Shown: piece by piece, positions 1-21,359 of the stretch
How the letters are laid out: each line of letters starts with the position of its first letter
How positions within the stretch are numbered: position 1 is the stretch's first letter
Source: Strigamia acuminata
Lineage: Eukaryota > Arthropoda > Chilopoda > Geophilomorpha > Linotaeniidae
DNA length: 64,000 nucleotides
Assembly (NCBI GenBank): GCA_949358305.1
Contig: OX442315.1
Location: 21,044,427-21,108,426, forward strand
Direction of reading: 5' to 3'
The notes under the pieces: model-generated
The model's database searches: none
Told to the model about the DNA's origin: nothing
The model's input: the letters and a program-made list of their open reading frames with translations, nothing else
Made by a program: the position numbers and the translations under genes

Positions 1-1413
1 CCGCCGAATGAAGGACCTATGGAACAGATATCTTCGTACCAAAGGCAATTTAAAAGATTTGACCCGTGCCAGATGAAAAGCAGCAGACCAGCAAATTTCG
101 CGCCTAAAAGACCAAAATTAGAGCGAACAACGTTTGTGGGCTCTTCTACTACCAAGGCAATGCTTCTAAACTATAAAATACAATTTTATAAAATATAAAC
201 ATCGAGTTTTTTTATTTTATTTTTATTTTTGTAAAATCTGTAGGACACCTACACAGGACATTGCGGTGTCCAAAGACGTCCCCTAATTAAGCCTTTGGGA
301 AATGAGATGTCTGGAGTAATGTGTTGTCACGACACCGTTTACGAAACAACGCAACAAAGAGAATTTATGCCAAAATCCACACAAAGAGCAAGTCTAGCTA
401 AATATAATTCGGACCCCTACTTAATTAAACCGGAAAAGGCTGACTGTAATAACTGGTGATGCACAAAATATCCCTGCAGTAAATTTTTTATTTCTTTCAA
501 TAGATTCGACACCGATCAGTAGTATGAAGCGAGCGTACATTCCCCACTACGACGTCATCCCAGTTTGCGCTGTCATACCAAAACAACTTCCACCTCAACC
601 TTGCACACCAATGGCATCGGGCACAACATACTCCGACCATTATTGGCAGCGTAAACCCGAAAAACAGCACGGAAGACCAGACTGGTCTATACGCAGAGCG
701 TACAGTTCGCCATTGGAAGAAATGGAAAAAGACTCCTCTTACGATTTAGAGTAAAATGGAAAAAAAATTAATTTAAAATACACATTTTTTATTATTCGCT
801 CCGCAGTTATAAAAAGCCATTACGAGTATCCAAGGCAACATCTCTTCGACCGAAACGCGTTTTACTCGAGTTTGGCACATGCGACGTTAGTCCGAAAGAA
901 ACCACGAATCAGTCGCAATTTAGAGCTCCGCCGAAAGGCGACCACAAGGCGCAAAGTTACATGCCGCCTCGAGTATACAAGAAAACTGACGATCATGTCG
1001 ACTATCTAACTACAACTCAAAACGCTTTCAAGGGTATGCAGAGATAGATGCAACATTTGGGGGATTGATTTTTGATTTTTGATATTATTTTCAGGTGTGG
1101 CAGCTCGGCGAAGACTGCCCATTGAAGTGTCTCGGTTGGCGGAATTGCAGATGCGGTATAAGGATAAGAGAATGGCTAATCGCACAATGTATCGAGAAAC
1201 GTTTGGTGTTGATTTTTTCTTTGTTCCTGCGAAACCTTTATCTGGTAATCGTGATTTTTCAATTATTTTTAAAACTTTTTCATATAAATTACTTCCTTGT
1301 ATTTAGCTCGAAGAAAGGAACGCTGCATGTATGACATTAAATCATCCGAGCGCATTGGCACAAGCGAAAGAAAACAGATGCCTTCATGTGGTCAACATGT
1401 GGAAGTGGCTTAA
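1..1413 (+). CDS. SAXO-like axonemal microtubule-binding protein, 5' partial
   Basis: The last 362 codons of a gene entering from the left edge. Exons read 1-156, 244-445, 504-750, 807-1033, 1095-1244 and 1307-1413, with frame kept through every junction. The protein is rich in short repeats of the type T-T-x-x-x-F or T-T-Y-x-x-x-Y followed by basic and proline residues (for example GTTYSDHYW and ETTNQSQF). This is the look of the SAXO (FAM154) family, whose Mn repeats bind and stabilise ciliary microtubules. The assignment rests on repeat style, not a full domain match; another microtubule inner protein is possible. Intron 1 appears to be GC-AG (donor AAG|GCAATG at 156/157). The start lies outside the window. 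Confidence 0.6.
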
Positions 1414-2188
1414 AACTTCAGTATTATCAATATCATTTATACTTGTAAATGGCTTTGTTGTTGATTGATGCTGCGTTATTATTATTTTTAATTATTGTCT
1501 GGTTGGTCGATTATCAAAATTTGAACATATATTTGCTTATCAATAATATAAATTTTTTCCTGTTTTTAAAAATAAATTTGAATACTTTATTTTCATGCTC
1601 ATTGCAAAAGCAAATTTATAAATATATTTCACCCGCATGAAGATTTGATTACATTGAAAAGACCACCGGGTGATTAAATTGAAATTCTGGAAAGGTGCGT
1701 TTGTGTGGCTTAAATTACTCGTTATTGACAGTTTGAACCCATGAAAGTTGTAAGAAATCAGCAATTTATACATTTAATTCACTCAACAAGTTGACAACAG
1801 CCCGCAACACATTGTCCGGTGTTTTACATTTGGCAGACAAAACTCAATATTAAGACTGACAAGAAGATATGCCCTGAAATCAGACTAGACACAAATTCCG
1901 GTGTTGAAATGTAACGTATTTAAATTTTGTTTCAATGACTCGCCAATTATCGTCGAATATTTGAATTTTATCTTACTCATTGTAAACAAAGTAAGAAATG
2001 CACGATTACAAAACAATATTTGGTAGCGATAACAACTGAACAAGTTTAAATTCTAAACAACAAAAAAAAAACAACGAACTTGTCAAGTGTTTTGAAAAAG
2101 GTGAAAAAGTTTCGTATTATATGTATATATTAAATATTAAATAATAACTGAGGAATTATCTGTTAGAGTTGAATTTAAACCAGTTCTT
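1414..2188. other. Convergent intergenic stretch, no gene seen
   Basis: A 775-base AT-rich gap between the 3' ends of the SAXO-like gene (+) and the PI 4-kinase gene (-). It holds AATAAA-like hexamers usable as polyadenylation signals for both. Short ORFs here have no domain character. Confidence 0.6.
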
Positions 2189-10531
<8,343 letters not shown>

Positions 10532-11367
10532 GCATAGATGTGTGCGAGTACCTATTACGCCGTTGATCGTTAACGTATTTTTAAGTTTCAACATTTTAAA
10601 ATATAATAACGGCCTTTGCATTAAAAAAAAGATATTCTCAATAGTCTCAATAACAAACAAGTTGTAGGTGTATAATTTTTCAATAAATTCAGTTTTGGGC
10701 CTAAATATTTTATGGGTAAATTGATAAATTTTTAATGCTTCATAAATTCTGCACCAGCATAATCATTTATTTCTCTGCAAACCAATTTTAAGTGAACCTG
10801 TTAATGCAAATTATTAGATGAAACCAACCAAAAAATACACGATAGAAATAAATTACATGGTTAAAGTCCAGCTATAAGTTATTTACAGAAATTTAATTTT
10901 CAACTGCTAAAAAAATACAATTTTCTTTTTAAATCCACTTTCCATCTTATTAACCTCGTGCCAAACGCTATAAAGCTCAAAATCAACCGTCCCAAAAACT
11001 GTACAACAGGTAGCAATTTGTATTAATCAGCGAGTGAAATTTTAATGATTTATACTACCCAACAAAAAATAACGCTGCAAGAAACAATTTTTTTTTTTTT
11101 TACACTTGACCACTCACTATTTAAGGAATGTATGAAATTTAAATATAAAAAAAGAACCAACAAAATTTGTAGAACTTCAATCACTCCACTGTTTAAGGTA
11201 AAATTGGTGTCGTGTCACTCGTGGTTTTTTAAGTGTTTTTACAAAAGTTGCTTCAAACATTACTTTGACCCACTTTGGCAATCAATTCATCACAAATATT
11301 TGTTAATTCAGAGTTTTCTTTGTGCTAAAAGATAAGAAAACGAAAAAATAAATAAATAAAATATGAT
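10532..11367. other. Convergent intergenic stretch, no gene seen
   Basis: Between the stops of TCERG1 (+) and TACC (-). AT-rich, with several AATAAA hexamers. ORFs of 96 and 131 codons here are low-complexity and lack splice or family support. Confidence 0.6.
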
Positions 11368-14300
11368 TTATAAGAAAAATAATTGATTATTCTTCTTTAC
11401 CATTTGCTGCAAATTCTTCTCCAAACTCTCAACTTTCATTTCTGCTTTTTTCAACTGTGCTCTTAATGCTGTAATTTCAACTTCTGAAGTCCTCCTTAAG
11501 GCATCGATTTCTTGGTTAGCACTGCGAATAAAAATCAATGAAAACTTTGAATTAATGCATCAATATTTTCATCTTACCAGCTTAAAGTTTCTTCCGCATG
11601 ATGCTTAAGTAACTCGTACTTCTGTTCCTGTTTTCTTAACGAAATCTGACCGTCTTTCACACAACTCGTTAAAATTTCTTCATTCTAGTTAAATAAAACG
11701 CAAGATCAGAGTTTGTAAGCATTTTCAAAACTCATAAAATGTTTTTTTTAAATACCTTTTTAAATCCTTCAACAGCAGCTTTCGATTTTTCGAAACGCCT
11801 GTGCAAATCCCCGAATGCTTTTTCAACACCTTGAAGATCTTCTAACGTCTGGTCGCGTTCCTTTCTTAATGCACTGATATTTCCTTCAGTAATTTCCTTT
11901 TCCTTCTCCCGATCGTCGATCAGCTGCGAAATAGTTTTTTCATACTCGAGAACAGTTTTCCTGCAAAACAACAAAAATCAGTCATTGAATTTCACATTTG
12001 TACACACATCGCCATCAAATATCTACCTCATTTCGTCACAATTCTTTTGTAACACTGACATACGAGTTGCACCATCCTGTAATTCCTTATCGGCGATCTT
12101 CGTTTGTTCATCCGCTTCGCGGTCCTTCTTCAACAACTGCTCTTGAAAAAGAAGCTCTTGCATTCTAAGAGCCTGAATAAACTCCTCTTCAGAATAAAAT
12201 CTGTTTCCACTTTGTGGACTGTTGCATTCACCCGCTTTCAACTAGAGAAATCAATCACGTGTAAGTTTCACAATTGAAAAAAATATTTCAATCAAATCTT
12301 ACGTGATGTTTGAGCGGTGATGGACTCAAATCCAATAAACGCCCTTCCATACAAGAATTTTTATTCACCGGCATTCCATTTGTCTCCTGAAGCTTCTCCG
12401 GCGTAGTACCGAGCAACAACAAATCATCACTTCCATCACTAAAAGCAAAAAATAAAAACAAAAACAAAAATAAAAATTTTAACAAATTTCCACATCGATT
12501 AAATAATTCACCTCATTTGAGATTGATCACTCGTGGACGTTTTACTCAGAGTTCTTTTGGCAACCGGACTAATGGCCTTTAAAAGAGGATCAAATTTAAC
12601 ATAAAGTGACATCCGAGCCAGAGCAGATTCAGAAAAATGTTTGCTGCCAGCAGTTTGAAGGAAATCATACGTCGCTGCGTCTTTAAAAACTAAAAAAATT
12701 AATAATTAAAAAACAATCAAAATTGACCAAAATCAGAAATTAATTTATGTTCACAATCGCCTATACCTTCGGCAGTGCGGAATTCAGAGTCTGAGAACTC
12801 GGCAACATCGGGACCCGCTTCGCTCGTCATATTATCCTCAACACTGCGCACCATCATGCACGTGTCACCCGCTTCGGTTTCGTTCTGCGAAACTTTACTC
12901 GCTGACGTGCGAGCCGAAACGTGTTTGGCCAATGGTTTCTTGAACCCATCGCCATCAACGTCCACCTGATCCTTCGAAACGGGCAGTGCTTCACTGTGCG
13001 TCGGTGTAGTTTCCGAACCCTTTCGTTTCGGCGATGCTATCGACAAAGTCCGCGAACTGGACGCCGGTTTCGGCGCACTGGACGACTTTTTCAACGGCGA
13101 CTCGTGAGACGAGGTGTTCAATTTAATCGGTGTCGAAACCTCCCCGTTCTTCATTTTCGCAGATCCACGTCGAACTGGGGAATTGCCGAGTTTCGTTTTC
13201 GTTTGAAAAGGATTCACGTTTTCGTCCATCTTCCCCCCACTTTCGACCGACGACTCTTCGCGAGTAGTTTCATTGTTCTCCGTGTCGGCCATTTTGTTGT
13301 CTTTCATACTTTTATATTCCTCAGTTTCCGTTTCACGATCAAATTCGTTTTCCCTTAGAGACGAATTAATCAATTCCTCGGCGACAATGGCTGCCTCCAA
13401 TTTGAGACGTTCTTCTAAATCAACTTCTTTTGTCTCCTCTTGATTTACAGTCCCTTCAACAGCGACCTCTTGAGCAACAATTAATTTATTACTCTCGGTT
13501 TGGCAATTAGTGTAATTGCTCTGCCAATAGACAGTACCAAACGTAGCATCGAGTCTCTCGCCTAATTCTTCCTTATCTTCACCAGTTTCTTCACAAATTA
13601 ATTCAGATTTCTCGTCTTGATCTTCTTTATTGTTATTTTTCCCTTCGACGGGAAATAATTCAGGTATACCTTCAACTTCAGGTGTTTTGTCTGCGACTAA
13701 AGAGTCAACAGGGGCCTCGAAATCTGGCAAATTGGTCCCAACTTCAATTTCTTCTGCACGATCGGCAGAATGAATCAAGTTTGCGGAAGAATCTCTTATT
13801 CTTTCGATTATATCGGCAACAATTTCAACCGAATTAGAATCCGGTTGTACTTCGTCTGCTTTGTGTGTTTCCGGTTCGTTCTCGTCAACTTCCTCAGACT
13901 CTCTTACTTCGAGAACAGTTACGGCCGAATTATCGGGTTGTGCTTCTTCCGCTTCTAGTGGTTCCGGAACGTTCTCGTCGACTTGTGTCGGTTCGAGAAC
14001 AGTTACGATCGAATTATCCGAACCAGTGTCAGAATTTAAATTTGTTTCGGTTAGGTTTTCTGAAGATGCGACCAAATTCGGTTCTTCGGGGCACTTCAGC
14101 GAATCACTCAAAATACCCGAAGTAATCAAAACCGTTTCATCAAATTGAATTTTCTCATCATTATTCCGAATATTTTCGTTTTCTAAGTCAGTTATGGTCG
14201 TCACACAAATATTATCATTACTATCGACCGCCACGAATTCAACGGGACTGTCAATAGGATATAAAAACTCATTAGAGGCAATGGGAGTACTCTCGCGGTC

Positions 14301-15104
14301 AAAAGGCACTATGCAATCCTCTATGCAATTGTCATTCCATTCTGGGAGTGAAAAATCGAGTCCAATCGGCACCAGTGGGATCTTTTCGCGTTCAAGACAC
14401 TCCTTGTTCCTACTAGGAATAACTGTTTGTATATTTTTCAAAAGAAGAGAAGATGGAATTGGATTGCCATCACGAGGACTGCTGGCTGTAAAGATGATGC
14501 TCGATTCGTCATAATAATCGTTGGCACTTTCATATTCTGTATCCTGCAAACTGTGCTGAAAATCCTCTCTGGCGGTATCAAAACTCGAATCCGATGGCGT
14601 GTAATCGGTTGAACAGACGCTGTGACTGTCCTGTTTCTCCGCAACTTGATTGGGAGACGATAATGAACTGCTTGGATTTTCTAACTTCAACGACACGTCA
14701 ATTCTGCAAAATTAAGTCAAGAAAATTTAAAATTTAAAAATAAATTTTAATTTAAAATAAAAAATTGTACTCACTGGAGAGGTAAAGATTCGACTAAATC
14801 AGAAATAACTTGGTTGGCAAACTTGACACTATCTTCGTGGTTCTGTGGGGTTGAAGAAATTTGTTTGTGTTTTTCTTCTTCGATAAGACACTGCGGGTTT
14901 GTATCAGGATTTTCCTGCTCCACTGGCGACACGGGTGCATTAACAGACGATGAAGCTGGACTCTGTTTCGAGGAACCCTGCAAATAAAATAAACAATCCG
15001 ATTACATCAACACGAGCATTCATTACTCAACATACTTTCTTAAACTTCAATTTTTTCTTAACAATTCGTGTAAATTTGCGCGCATTACTCAACAAATGAG
15101 CCAT
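11368..15104 (-). CDS. tacc: TACC, transforming acidic coiled-coil centrosomal protein
   Basis: Binds XMAP215/Msps and stabilises microtubules at centrosomes and spindles. Exons 15104-15036, 14977-14775, 14703-12767, 12689-12512, 12438-12303, 12241-12027, 11960-11756, 11684-11578 and 11521-11368 give 1067 residues from the ATG at 15104 (MAHLLSNARKFTRIVKKK). The 1.9-kb third exon is an acidic, Ser/Thr-rich, low-complexity region. The last five exons form the C-terminal TACC coiled coil, with the family signature VEKAFGDLHRRFEKSKAAVEG followed by KNEE, and HHAEETLSCANQEI. At the 3' end either VKKNN continues to the TAA at 11368, or a further exon follows; the first reading is simpler. Two other first exons (15761-15772 and 17368-17529) end in the same phase and can replace the first 23 codons. 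Confidence 0.92.
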
Positions 15105-15143
15105 TTTGCAGAAAACCACAACCACAATGCAGAAAAATATCTC

Positions 15144-15157
15144 TTATCTGATAAGAA
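15144..15157. promoter_or_regulatory. Inverted GATA-factor pair upstream of TACC first exon
   Basis: CTTATCTGATAAG is two head-to-head GATA half sites around one base, about 40 bases upstream of the ATG at 15104. Such paired TTATC/GATAA sites bind GATA factors in insect gut and fat body promoters. Site seen; function inferred. Confidence 0.35.
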
Positions 15158-15760
15158 GCGCGTATCTTTTAATTCCCCAAACGTTTCTATTCATTTATTT
15201 ATTTATTTTTATTTATCTTTTATTATTTTAAATTAGCTATTCCCAGCCAAACACGTGGAAACGGACCGACCTTCAGAAACTAGATCAAAGGCAATCTTTA
15301 AAAAGTGACAAAAGTCTTTAAAATAAAAAAAAATAAAAACAAAAATAAAAACGTTGGCAAAAATCCGAATAACAAACCTTAATTTTAGTTTCATTAAAAA
15401 TTCGGTTCATGATATTTAGCCAAAGGAAGTTGTTTATCAATCAGGTCGTCAAACAAAACTAAATTTGAATACTTTCTTTCCTAACAAAATTGGCAATCGC
15501 GGGTTACTGTTCTCTGACAACATCGACTTAAAGAATGCAAATTGCACAACCCTTTTTTGGATACATAAGAAACCAATTATATAGTCATAACAAAAAATAA
15601 TCCTCCATCATCGTAATACGATACCACCTTTAACACAAACCCCGCGTCGATAAAACTAAAGAAAAACACAAATTACTCTTCAATGAAAAGATACAAATAT
15701 ATATGTATACGGGTATCCGTATCACCGTAGGATGTCAAGTAATTAAGTAATTACGCCTAC

Positions 15761-15772
15761 CTTATTGCCCAT
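15761..15772 (-). CDS. tacc: Alternative TACC first exon encoding MGNK
   Basis: ATG GGC AAT AAG followed by donor GTAGGC. It ends in phase 0, so it joins the exon at 14977 (GSSKQS) without change of frame. The resulting N-terminus MGNKGSSK fits the N-myristoylation rule (Gly2, Ser at position 6, basic residue after). No expression evidence is available from sequence alone. Confidence 0.4.
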
Positions 15773-17367
15773 TTCGATTTAAAACATAGATGATGTTAAG
15801 GTTGAGCAAGTGCAGACTTATGATTAGCAAAAGTATTAGTCGGGATGTGGGGCTGGCACTGATTTCTGCTGAAGCAAGCAGCTGCTAAGTTCGTACAAAG
15901 ATCAACTCATAAACTAAACTCAAGTCGCAAGGAGTGCAATGCGTGATGCTGGTGAAATCTCCACACACATCTCACCCCCTTTGACAAAGTGGAGGATACC
16001 TGGGTTCCCATCGCACTTAGGTCAGGTGATGAATCTTATAAACAGGAAAACTTAGAAAATCAAAACTTTTCAATTTTTAATTTTATACTTCCTTGAAAAA
16101 AATTCAAAGAAATAATTACTCAGTTTTTAATTAAAATTTCAAATTTTTTAATTTTTTAAAATTTTTTTTTTAAAATTTCAAAAAATAAAATTATTAATTA
16201 ATTTTATGGCGTGAAAATTCTAAGAAATTTTGTTGTAGTTTTTAACATTCAATTTGTTTGGTCATTTACTGGCACTTGTCCAAATTATTTGTCCATATAA
16301 TCACCTGTTTTGGTGTTAACCTCCAATTCCTTTTATAGAGGTACAAATGAGTTTCATTTTGTTTATTTATTCATTTTTTCCCCCGGAATTTTTCGTGCAA
16401 CGATCTGTATTTATGACTCACTTAATGTTCGCATTCGCATCAATCAATCGGGTTTTAAGCTGATCAATTCAAACCCAACCTCCGTTTTCTAATTTTTATC
16501 ATCAAATTGTAATTCGTTTATGGTTTACTCAACATATTGAATTAAATATGGGCAACACCCTTCGCAATTAGGTCATTCCCTAAGAGAAACATCCAGTATT
16601 CTACGATCAATAAGCCTAATTCCACGCTTTCCTGCCTTTACCACTTTAAATAAAACTTTCAATCATTTCACTGAGACTGGGGATTTTTTTTTGTTAATTT
16701 CTTATAGACCAAAATGCGCATACCTTCCTGTAAAGTAAGCATCAACTGATTATGTCGGTTTCTTAAATCCTGTAGGCAGCCATGTTTCAGAGTCAAAGCA
16801 ACACTTTGCTCTCACCCTTTCATCAACGAATAAGCTCGTCCATTTCAAGTGATGAAATGACGTAATACTTTGTCAAGTTTGATTAACACTAAGCATTTCG
16901 TCGTCTTTTAAAAATATAAAATTAAGTTTTTGCATTCACATCTGCTTTTCGGTTTCCTGATTACACATTATTGTTTACGAAATTAAAACGATTCAAATTA
17001 TTAATTTCCGACATTTAAGTGAGAAAAGTGACGAGAATTGAAAAATTAAGATAAAAAAAAACGCCGTATGAATCTTAAACTCATATAAAAAACATCGAAT
17101 TAATTAACATCCGATTTAAATTATGAATTATGATAAAAATATTCCCACAAAAAAGTGAATTTTACAATTCTCTTCAACGCACTTCGTGCACTTTTTTTGC
17201 TCTAATTACATGCAAATTACCATCAGTTTTACCCCGCTTTGCAATTTGCAACAGTTTTAAAAATGGCAGTTTCCGCCCCTCGTTAACTCGTGTCTGCTTT
17301 TACGCAAACATGAAAAGACAAATTCCGAGAGAAAAAAAAATGTGTGTGCAAAAGCAGACAAACTTAC

Positions 17368-17529
17368 TTTAATCATCGTTGCTGGAGTTAAATCGATATT
17401 ATTTCGATGCGATTCTTTCAACAAAGTTCCAGTACAAGCTAACTTGTCCATGTTACACGTCTGCGGGGATTGCGGTGGTTGATTTTCATCGTTTTCCATG
17501 ACAAACGTTTTATCCAAAAGACTGCTCAT
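17368..17529 (-). CDS. tacc: Alternative distal TACC first exon
   Basis: Opens MSSLLDKTFVMENDENQPPQ and ends LTPATMIK at donor AAA|GTAAGT, again phase 0 into 14977. The reading frame stays open upstream to an ATG at 17577, so the exact start is uncertain (17577, 17529 or the internal ATG of MENDENQ). It implies a distal promoter about 2.4 kb upstream of the proximal one. Confidence 0.5.
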
Positions 17530-17577
17530 CCCGCAAACTTTTAAATGCTGCCACGGGACAACGGAAAAATCTCGCAC

Positions 17578-18152
17578 TTGGACGTGGTCTCAACTCTCAA
17601 GCTCAAGATCACTATTTTTAGATATTACTCAATTACATCAGTAATATGTTTCAAAATATCCTACCCTCCTCGCTACTTGTAACGGCAATTTCTTGAGCTA
17701 TATGTGATGTGCACTTTAAATCGGTTTTTGCATCCAATCCAAACACAAGTGACAATGAAAATAAAACCGCTAAATTTAAATTAGCACGTGACCAAATTAA
17801 CTATTAATGATTGGTCGAAATGCTAACGCACTTGTGGAGGCAAATTCTTATCTCATGACATAAAAGTGTGTTATTTATTAAGAAAAAACGTAAAAACACA
17901 CAAACTTATTTTTTATTCTCGCTCCTGAAATATGAGCAATAATAAATCCGCCGTCATATTTTTTTAAATTTTCCTTTTCTAGTTCGATTGTGAAATGTTC
18001 TATACGTAAAACGGATACCCAGCGCGAAAAATGTACTCACTAATAGCTCACAAGTAGAGTAGAAAAGGGAACAATATTGGTCTTGTGTGTAGCGAGAGCA
18101 GAAAGATTAGCTGTAAAGTGTGATTTTGACTTGTATAAAGAATTTAAGCAGT
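17578..18152. promoter_or_regulatory. Divergent intergenic region, TACC and NSE4
   Basis: 575 bases between the distal TACC exon (-) and the NSE4 start (+). No TATA box found at a plausible position; no other coding pattern. Confidence 0.4.
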
Positions 18153-19822
18153 ATGGATGATGAACAAGAACCGTCAACGTCCGGAGAAAATTTTGATGAT
18201 GGTTTTTCCAATGATCCCGAACAAACTCGCCAACGTCGAGAACTTCGAATGCAATACCGGGATGACATTAACGAGCTTCGGGGTAAGTGAAAATATGAAA
18301 ACTTTTGAAAACCGAAATAAATTGAAATAAAAAAAATGCTGTAAAATTTCAGAAAATAAGGAGGTGTACATTCAGGAAGATGGAAAATTACTTGAGAAAA
18401 TTGAGAATCAAAATAAACTTTACGCGCTTGGTATGTTTACAAAAATAAATTAATATTTACAATGAATGAACGATTTAATTCTTTATTTAGTGAGACATCC
18501 ACGTGAAGCTGTTTGTGATGCGGAATTATTACGCTGCATTGCATCCGTGGGACGTGAGAGAGCTCAACACATACCTGTCAACCTTGTGCAATTTCTTCCA
18601 GGGACGTATGCAGAAAAATTGGTAATAATTTTTTTTTTGTCGACAAATTTATCGATTTAACCGACTTATTATTTACTTTAGGTGACGCTTATGAGAGGAG
18701 ACAGATTAGCAATTGCTGACGAACCTCTTTTACGAGAAGAATGGGCATTAATGGGGAAAAAATTTACATCGTTTTTTAAACGAGTACCAACTTTCCGTTA
18801 CATGTGAGAATAGTAGGCACATTTATAAACTAATTTAGACTAAACAGAATTTTAATTAACACATTTAAACTGCTTTTTAAGCTGCTTGTGTCGATTTAAC
18901 TTAAAAACTAAACAACAAAGCATGTTTAACTGCAAGTTAAAAGTGACTGTATGAATGTGCCTAGTTTGTTATTTTCAAATTGAAAACATTGTATCAGTAA
19001 TTGCTAATACATCTTTGTAGATTTGGATCATTTGAACGAGGTGAAGTGGTTATTAAACAAAGAGCTGCAAGAGTTGACAGACGGGACAAAGATATGCCCA
19101 CAAAAGCTGTTGCCCCCAAAGAAGTATTAGTTTGGAGTAAAAGAAAATAAATAAATTTTAAAAAATAATATTTTATGCAATTAGTTGTCGACTGCCAACA
19201 AAAAAGAAGCCGAGGAGAGTACAACGGAAGAAATTGAACGTGTTTTAGGCCATTTGCATAGGATTTACGAGCATAATAATAGTAATAATCATAAATATAT
19301 AAAAGGAGATTTTTTTCGAAAATTGTAAAAAAAAAAATATAATTGTTTTTTTTTTGCAGGGGAAGCATTTTGTTTTTTCGAGTTTGTATTAAATCCCACC
19401 TCGTTTAGTTTGACCATCGAGAATATTTTTCATGTTTCATTTCTAGTCAGAGTGAGTATTGTTCATGTTCATAAAATTTAAAAATAAATTTATTTTTTAT
19501 AATTTTTAGGATAAAGCTGCACAGGTCTATCTAGACGCAGATGGATTACCTGTGATTGGTTAGCGATTCGTACGATTTGTAATATTTAATTTAGAATTAA
19601 ACTTTGTTTTTTAAATTTAGAACCGTTACCGAGAGGGAGAGAAGGTTCAACAAAACAGAAAAAAGCGAAGCAAATGGGTGTTGTTATGGCAGTCGAAAGA
19701 TGGAAGGTAAAAGCAAATTAAATTATTTTAAAAAAGAGCTAATTTATTTATTTTTAATTCAGAAACTAGTGCAAATCTTTAAGGTAGACAATCCACTCAT
19801 TCCTCCTAGAGAACAAACATAA
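18153..19822 (+). CDS. Nse4: NSE4, kleisin subunit of the SMC5/6 complex
   Basis: Kleisin that bridges the SMC5 and SMC6 heads in DNA repair and chromosome maintenance. Ten exons: 18153-18282, 18353-18430, 18491-18621, 18682-18803, 19021-19123, about 19185-19281, 19360-19451, 19510-19558, 19621-19706 and 19763-19822, for 315 residues (family 300-400). The N-terminal Nse3/SMC6-binding half contains [17 protein letters not shown] and [12 protein letters not shown]. The C-terminal winged-helix half holds the diagnostic [20 protein letters not shown] and VSFLVRDKAAQVY. The starting ATG opens [20 protein letters not shown]. It is convergent with LYAR, only 65 bases apart. Confidence 0.93.
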
Positions 19823-19887
19823 TTAAAAATAAATCAAAAGAATCACTTTAAAAAAAAATGTTTTTTTTTTTTATTTCATATTAGAAT

Positions 19888-21359
19888 TTACAAAACTAAT
19901 GTAACAATTTCATTCTCAAGTTGAAACTTTTGTTTAAACAGTTTATCTTGAATTTTGCTGTAAACTTCAAGTCGATCAAACGACTCAGATTGACACCACG
20001 TTTTATATTCTCCAAAAACCTTGGATAAAAAAGTTTAATTAATAAAAGTTATGTATATATATATAAAATATTTTTAATATTTTACCCTTTTCTTTAATTT
20101 CTTCAACGACATCGATTTTTCAGGCGACTCCATTAAAACAGATTTAGCTACTTTTCGCCATTTGAATTTCGTTGGCATCTCTTTCATTTCCACATTTGCT
20201 GCAAAAATTAAAACAAATTAACTTAGCATCCTTGTTTTATTTTAAATTTTATACCTTTACTAATTCCATTCTTCAAAGCTTCGACTACGACATCAGTTTT
20301 GGTTGAAATTTCCTCCGTTTTATCACTACTATCAGCCGTAATTTTACGTTTCTTATTTTTCGGTCGCTTTTCATTCGATTTTAATTCCAGATCTTCGGTT
20401 ACATTCACTTCTTTAATGGCTTCATCCTAAAAAAATTTAAAAAAATTAAAAATCTTAATATCTGTTAGCTTTTCTACGTTTCCTTACTGGTTTTTCTGAT
20501 TTATTATCAATCTCCGGTTCGTGTTTGCGTTTTTTACTTTTCGATTTCTTTCCGTTTGATTTTGCTTCAGGATTTTCGTTTCCATTTTCCTAAAAATTCA
20601 CAAATAATTAAAAATCGTAATAATAACTTTTAGCCCGCAAATACTCACCAATTTCACCGACTCGTCTACCTCAGTCTCTTGTTTAGCTTTTTTATTCTTC
20701 GTTTGCTTATTCATTTTCTTTGATTCCCCAGCAACTTGCTGTCCGTTGCTTTCACCGATTTCTTTATCTTTTTTTTCTTTCTTCGATGCATCCTGTAAGT
20801 AATTAAATTATAGTAATTTTTACCTTCAAGTCAAATCAATCCATTCTTACCAATTGCGCCGATGCTGCAGCAGCAACAGCAGCGTCATTAATGGCTGTCC
20901 ACGCACGTGCAACTAATGGTGCATTTCTTGGACAGCAGTTGTTAGCGAAGTTCTAAATTAAAAAAAAAATTGTAATTACAACCCATTTTCATTACAAATA
21001 ATATTAAATAATACCTCAAACTTCTTTTGTTTTCGTGGAATGTTATCTTTCGTGACAATTATATTCAACATTTCGAGCAACTTGGAATCGCCTTTGGAAT
21101 TCTCAATTGCTTTGCGAACAATTTCAAGCCAATCCTCCTGCTTTTTTTCGCCTTTACCAGGCTTAGGTTTATACCCCAAACCTGAATATTTTTCTTCCTC
21201 AGTTATACACTTTGTATGACTTTTGTACTCATCTCCATGGAAATCCTTATTACAATCTATACAACTTAAAGTTTGACATTTTCGGCAATTAGTCATATGT
21301 TTTTCCACTTGATTCTTCTTAACTGATTGGCCACAAGCATTGCAAGCGAAAAATACCAT
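19888..21359 (-). CDS. Lyar: LYAR, cell growth-regulating nucleolar zinc-finger protein
   Basis: Nucleolar protein linked to pre-rRNA processing and ribosome production. Exons 21359-21015, 20952-20851, 20792-20649, 20589-20488, 20426-20255, 20198-20086 and 20019-19888 give 369 residues. Exon 1 carries two C2HC LYAR-type fingers beginning MVFFACNACGQSVKKNQVEK, with CRKCQTLSCIDCNKDFHGDE. Next comes CCPRNAPLVARAWTAI, a long Lys/Glu-rich nucleolar-signal region, and a C-terminal helical block (FKWRKVAKSVLMESPEKSMS) typical of LYAR. The frame stays open upstream of MVFF to 21500, but the conserved family start is this ATG. Confidence 0.94.

Larger units (their letters stand above)
15105..17367. 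other. TACC upstream/intronic region
   Basis: 2.3 kb of AT-rich sequence between alternative TACC first exons. Apart from the GATA pair and the MGNK exon I see only simple A/T runs (for example 16070-16200) and no further coding pattern. Confidence 0.5.

Noticed and set aside
12921-14612. Several plus-strand ORFs over the TACC acidic exon
   Set aside because: Antisense shadows of a low-complexity exon, no splice or domain support.
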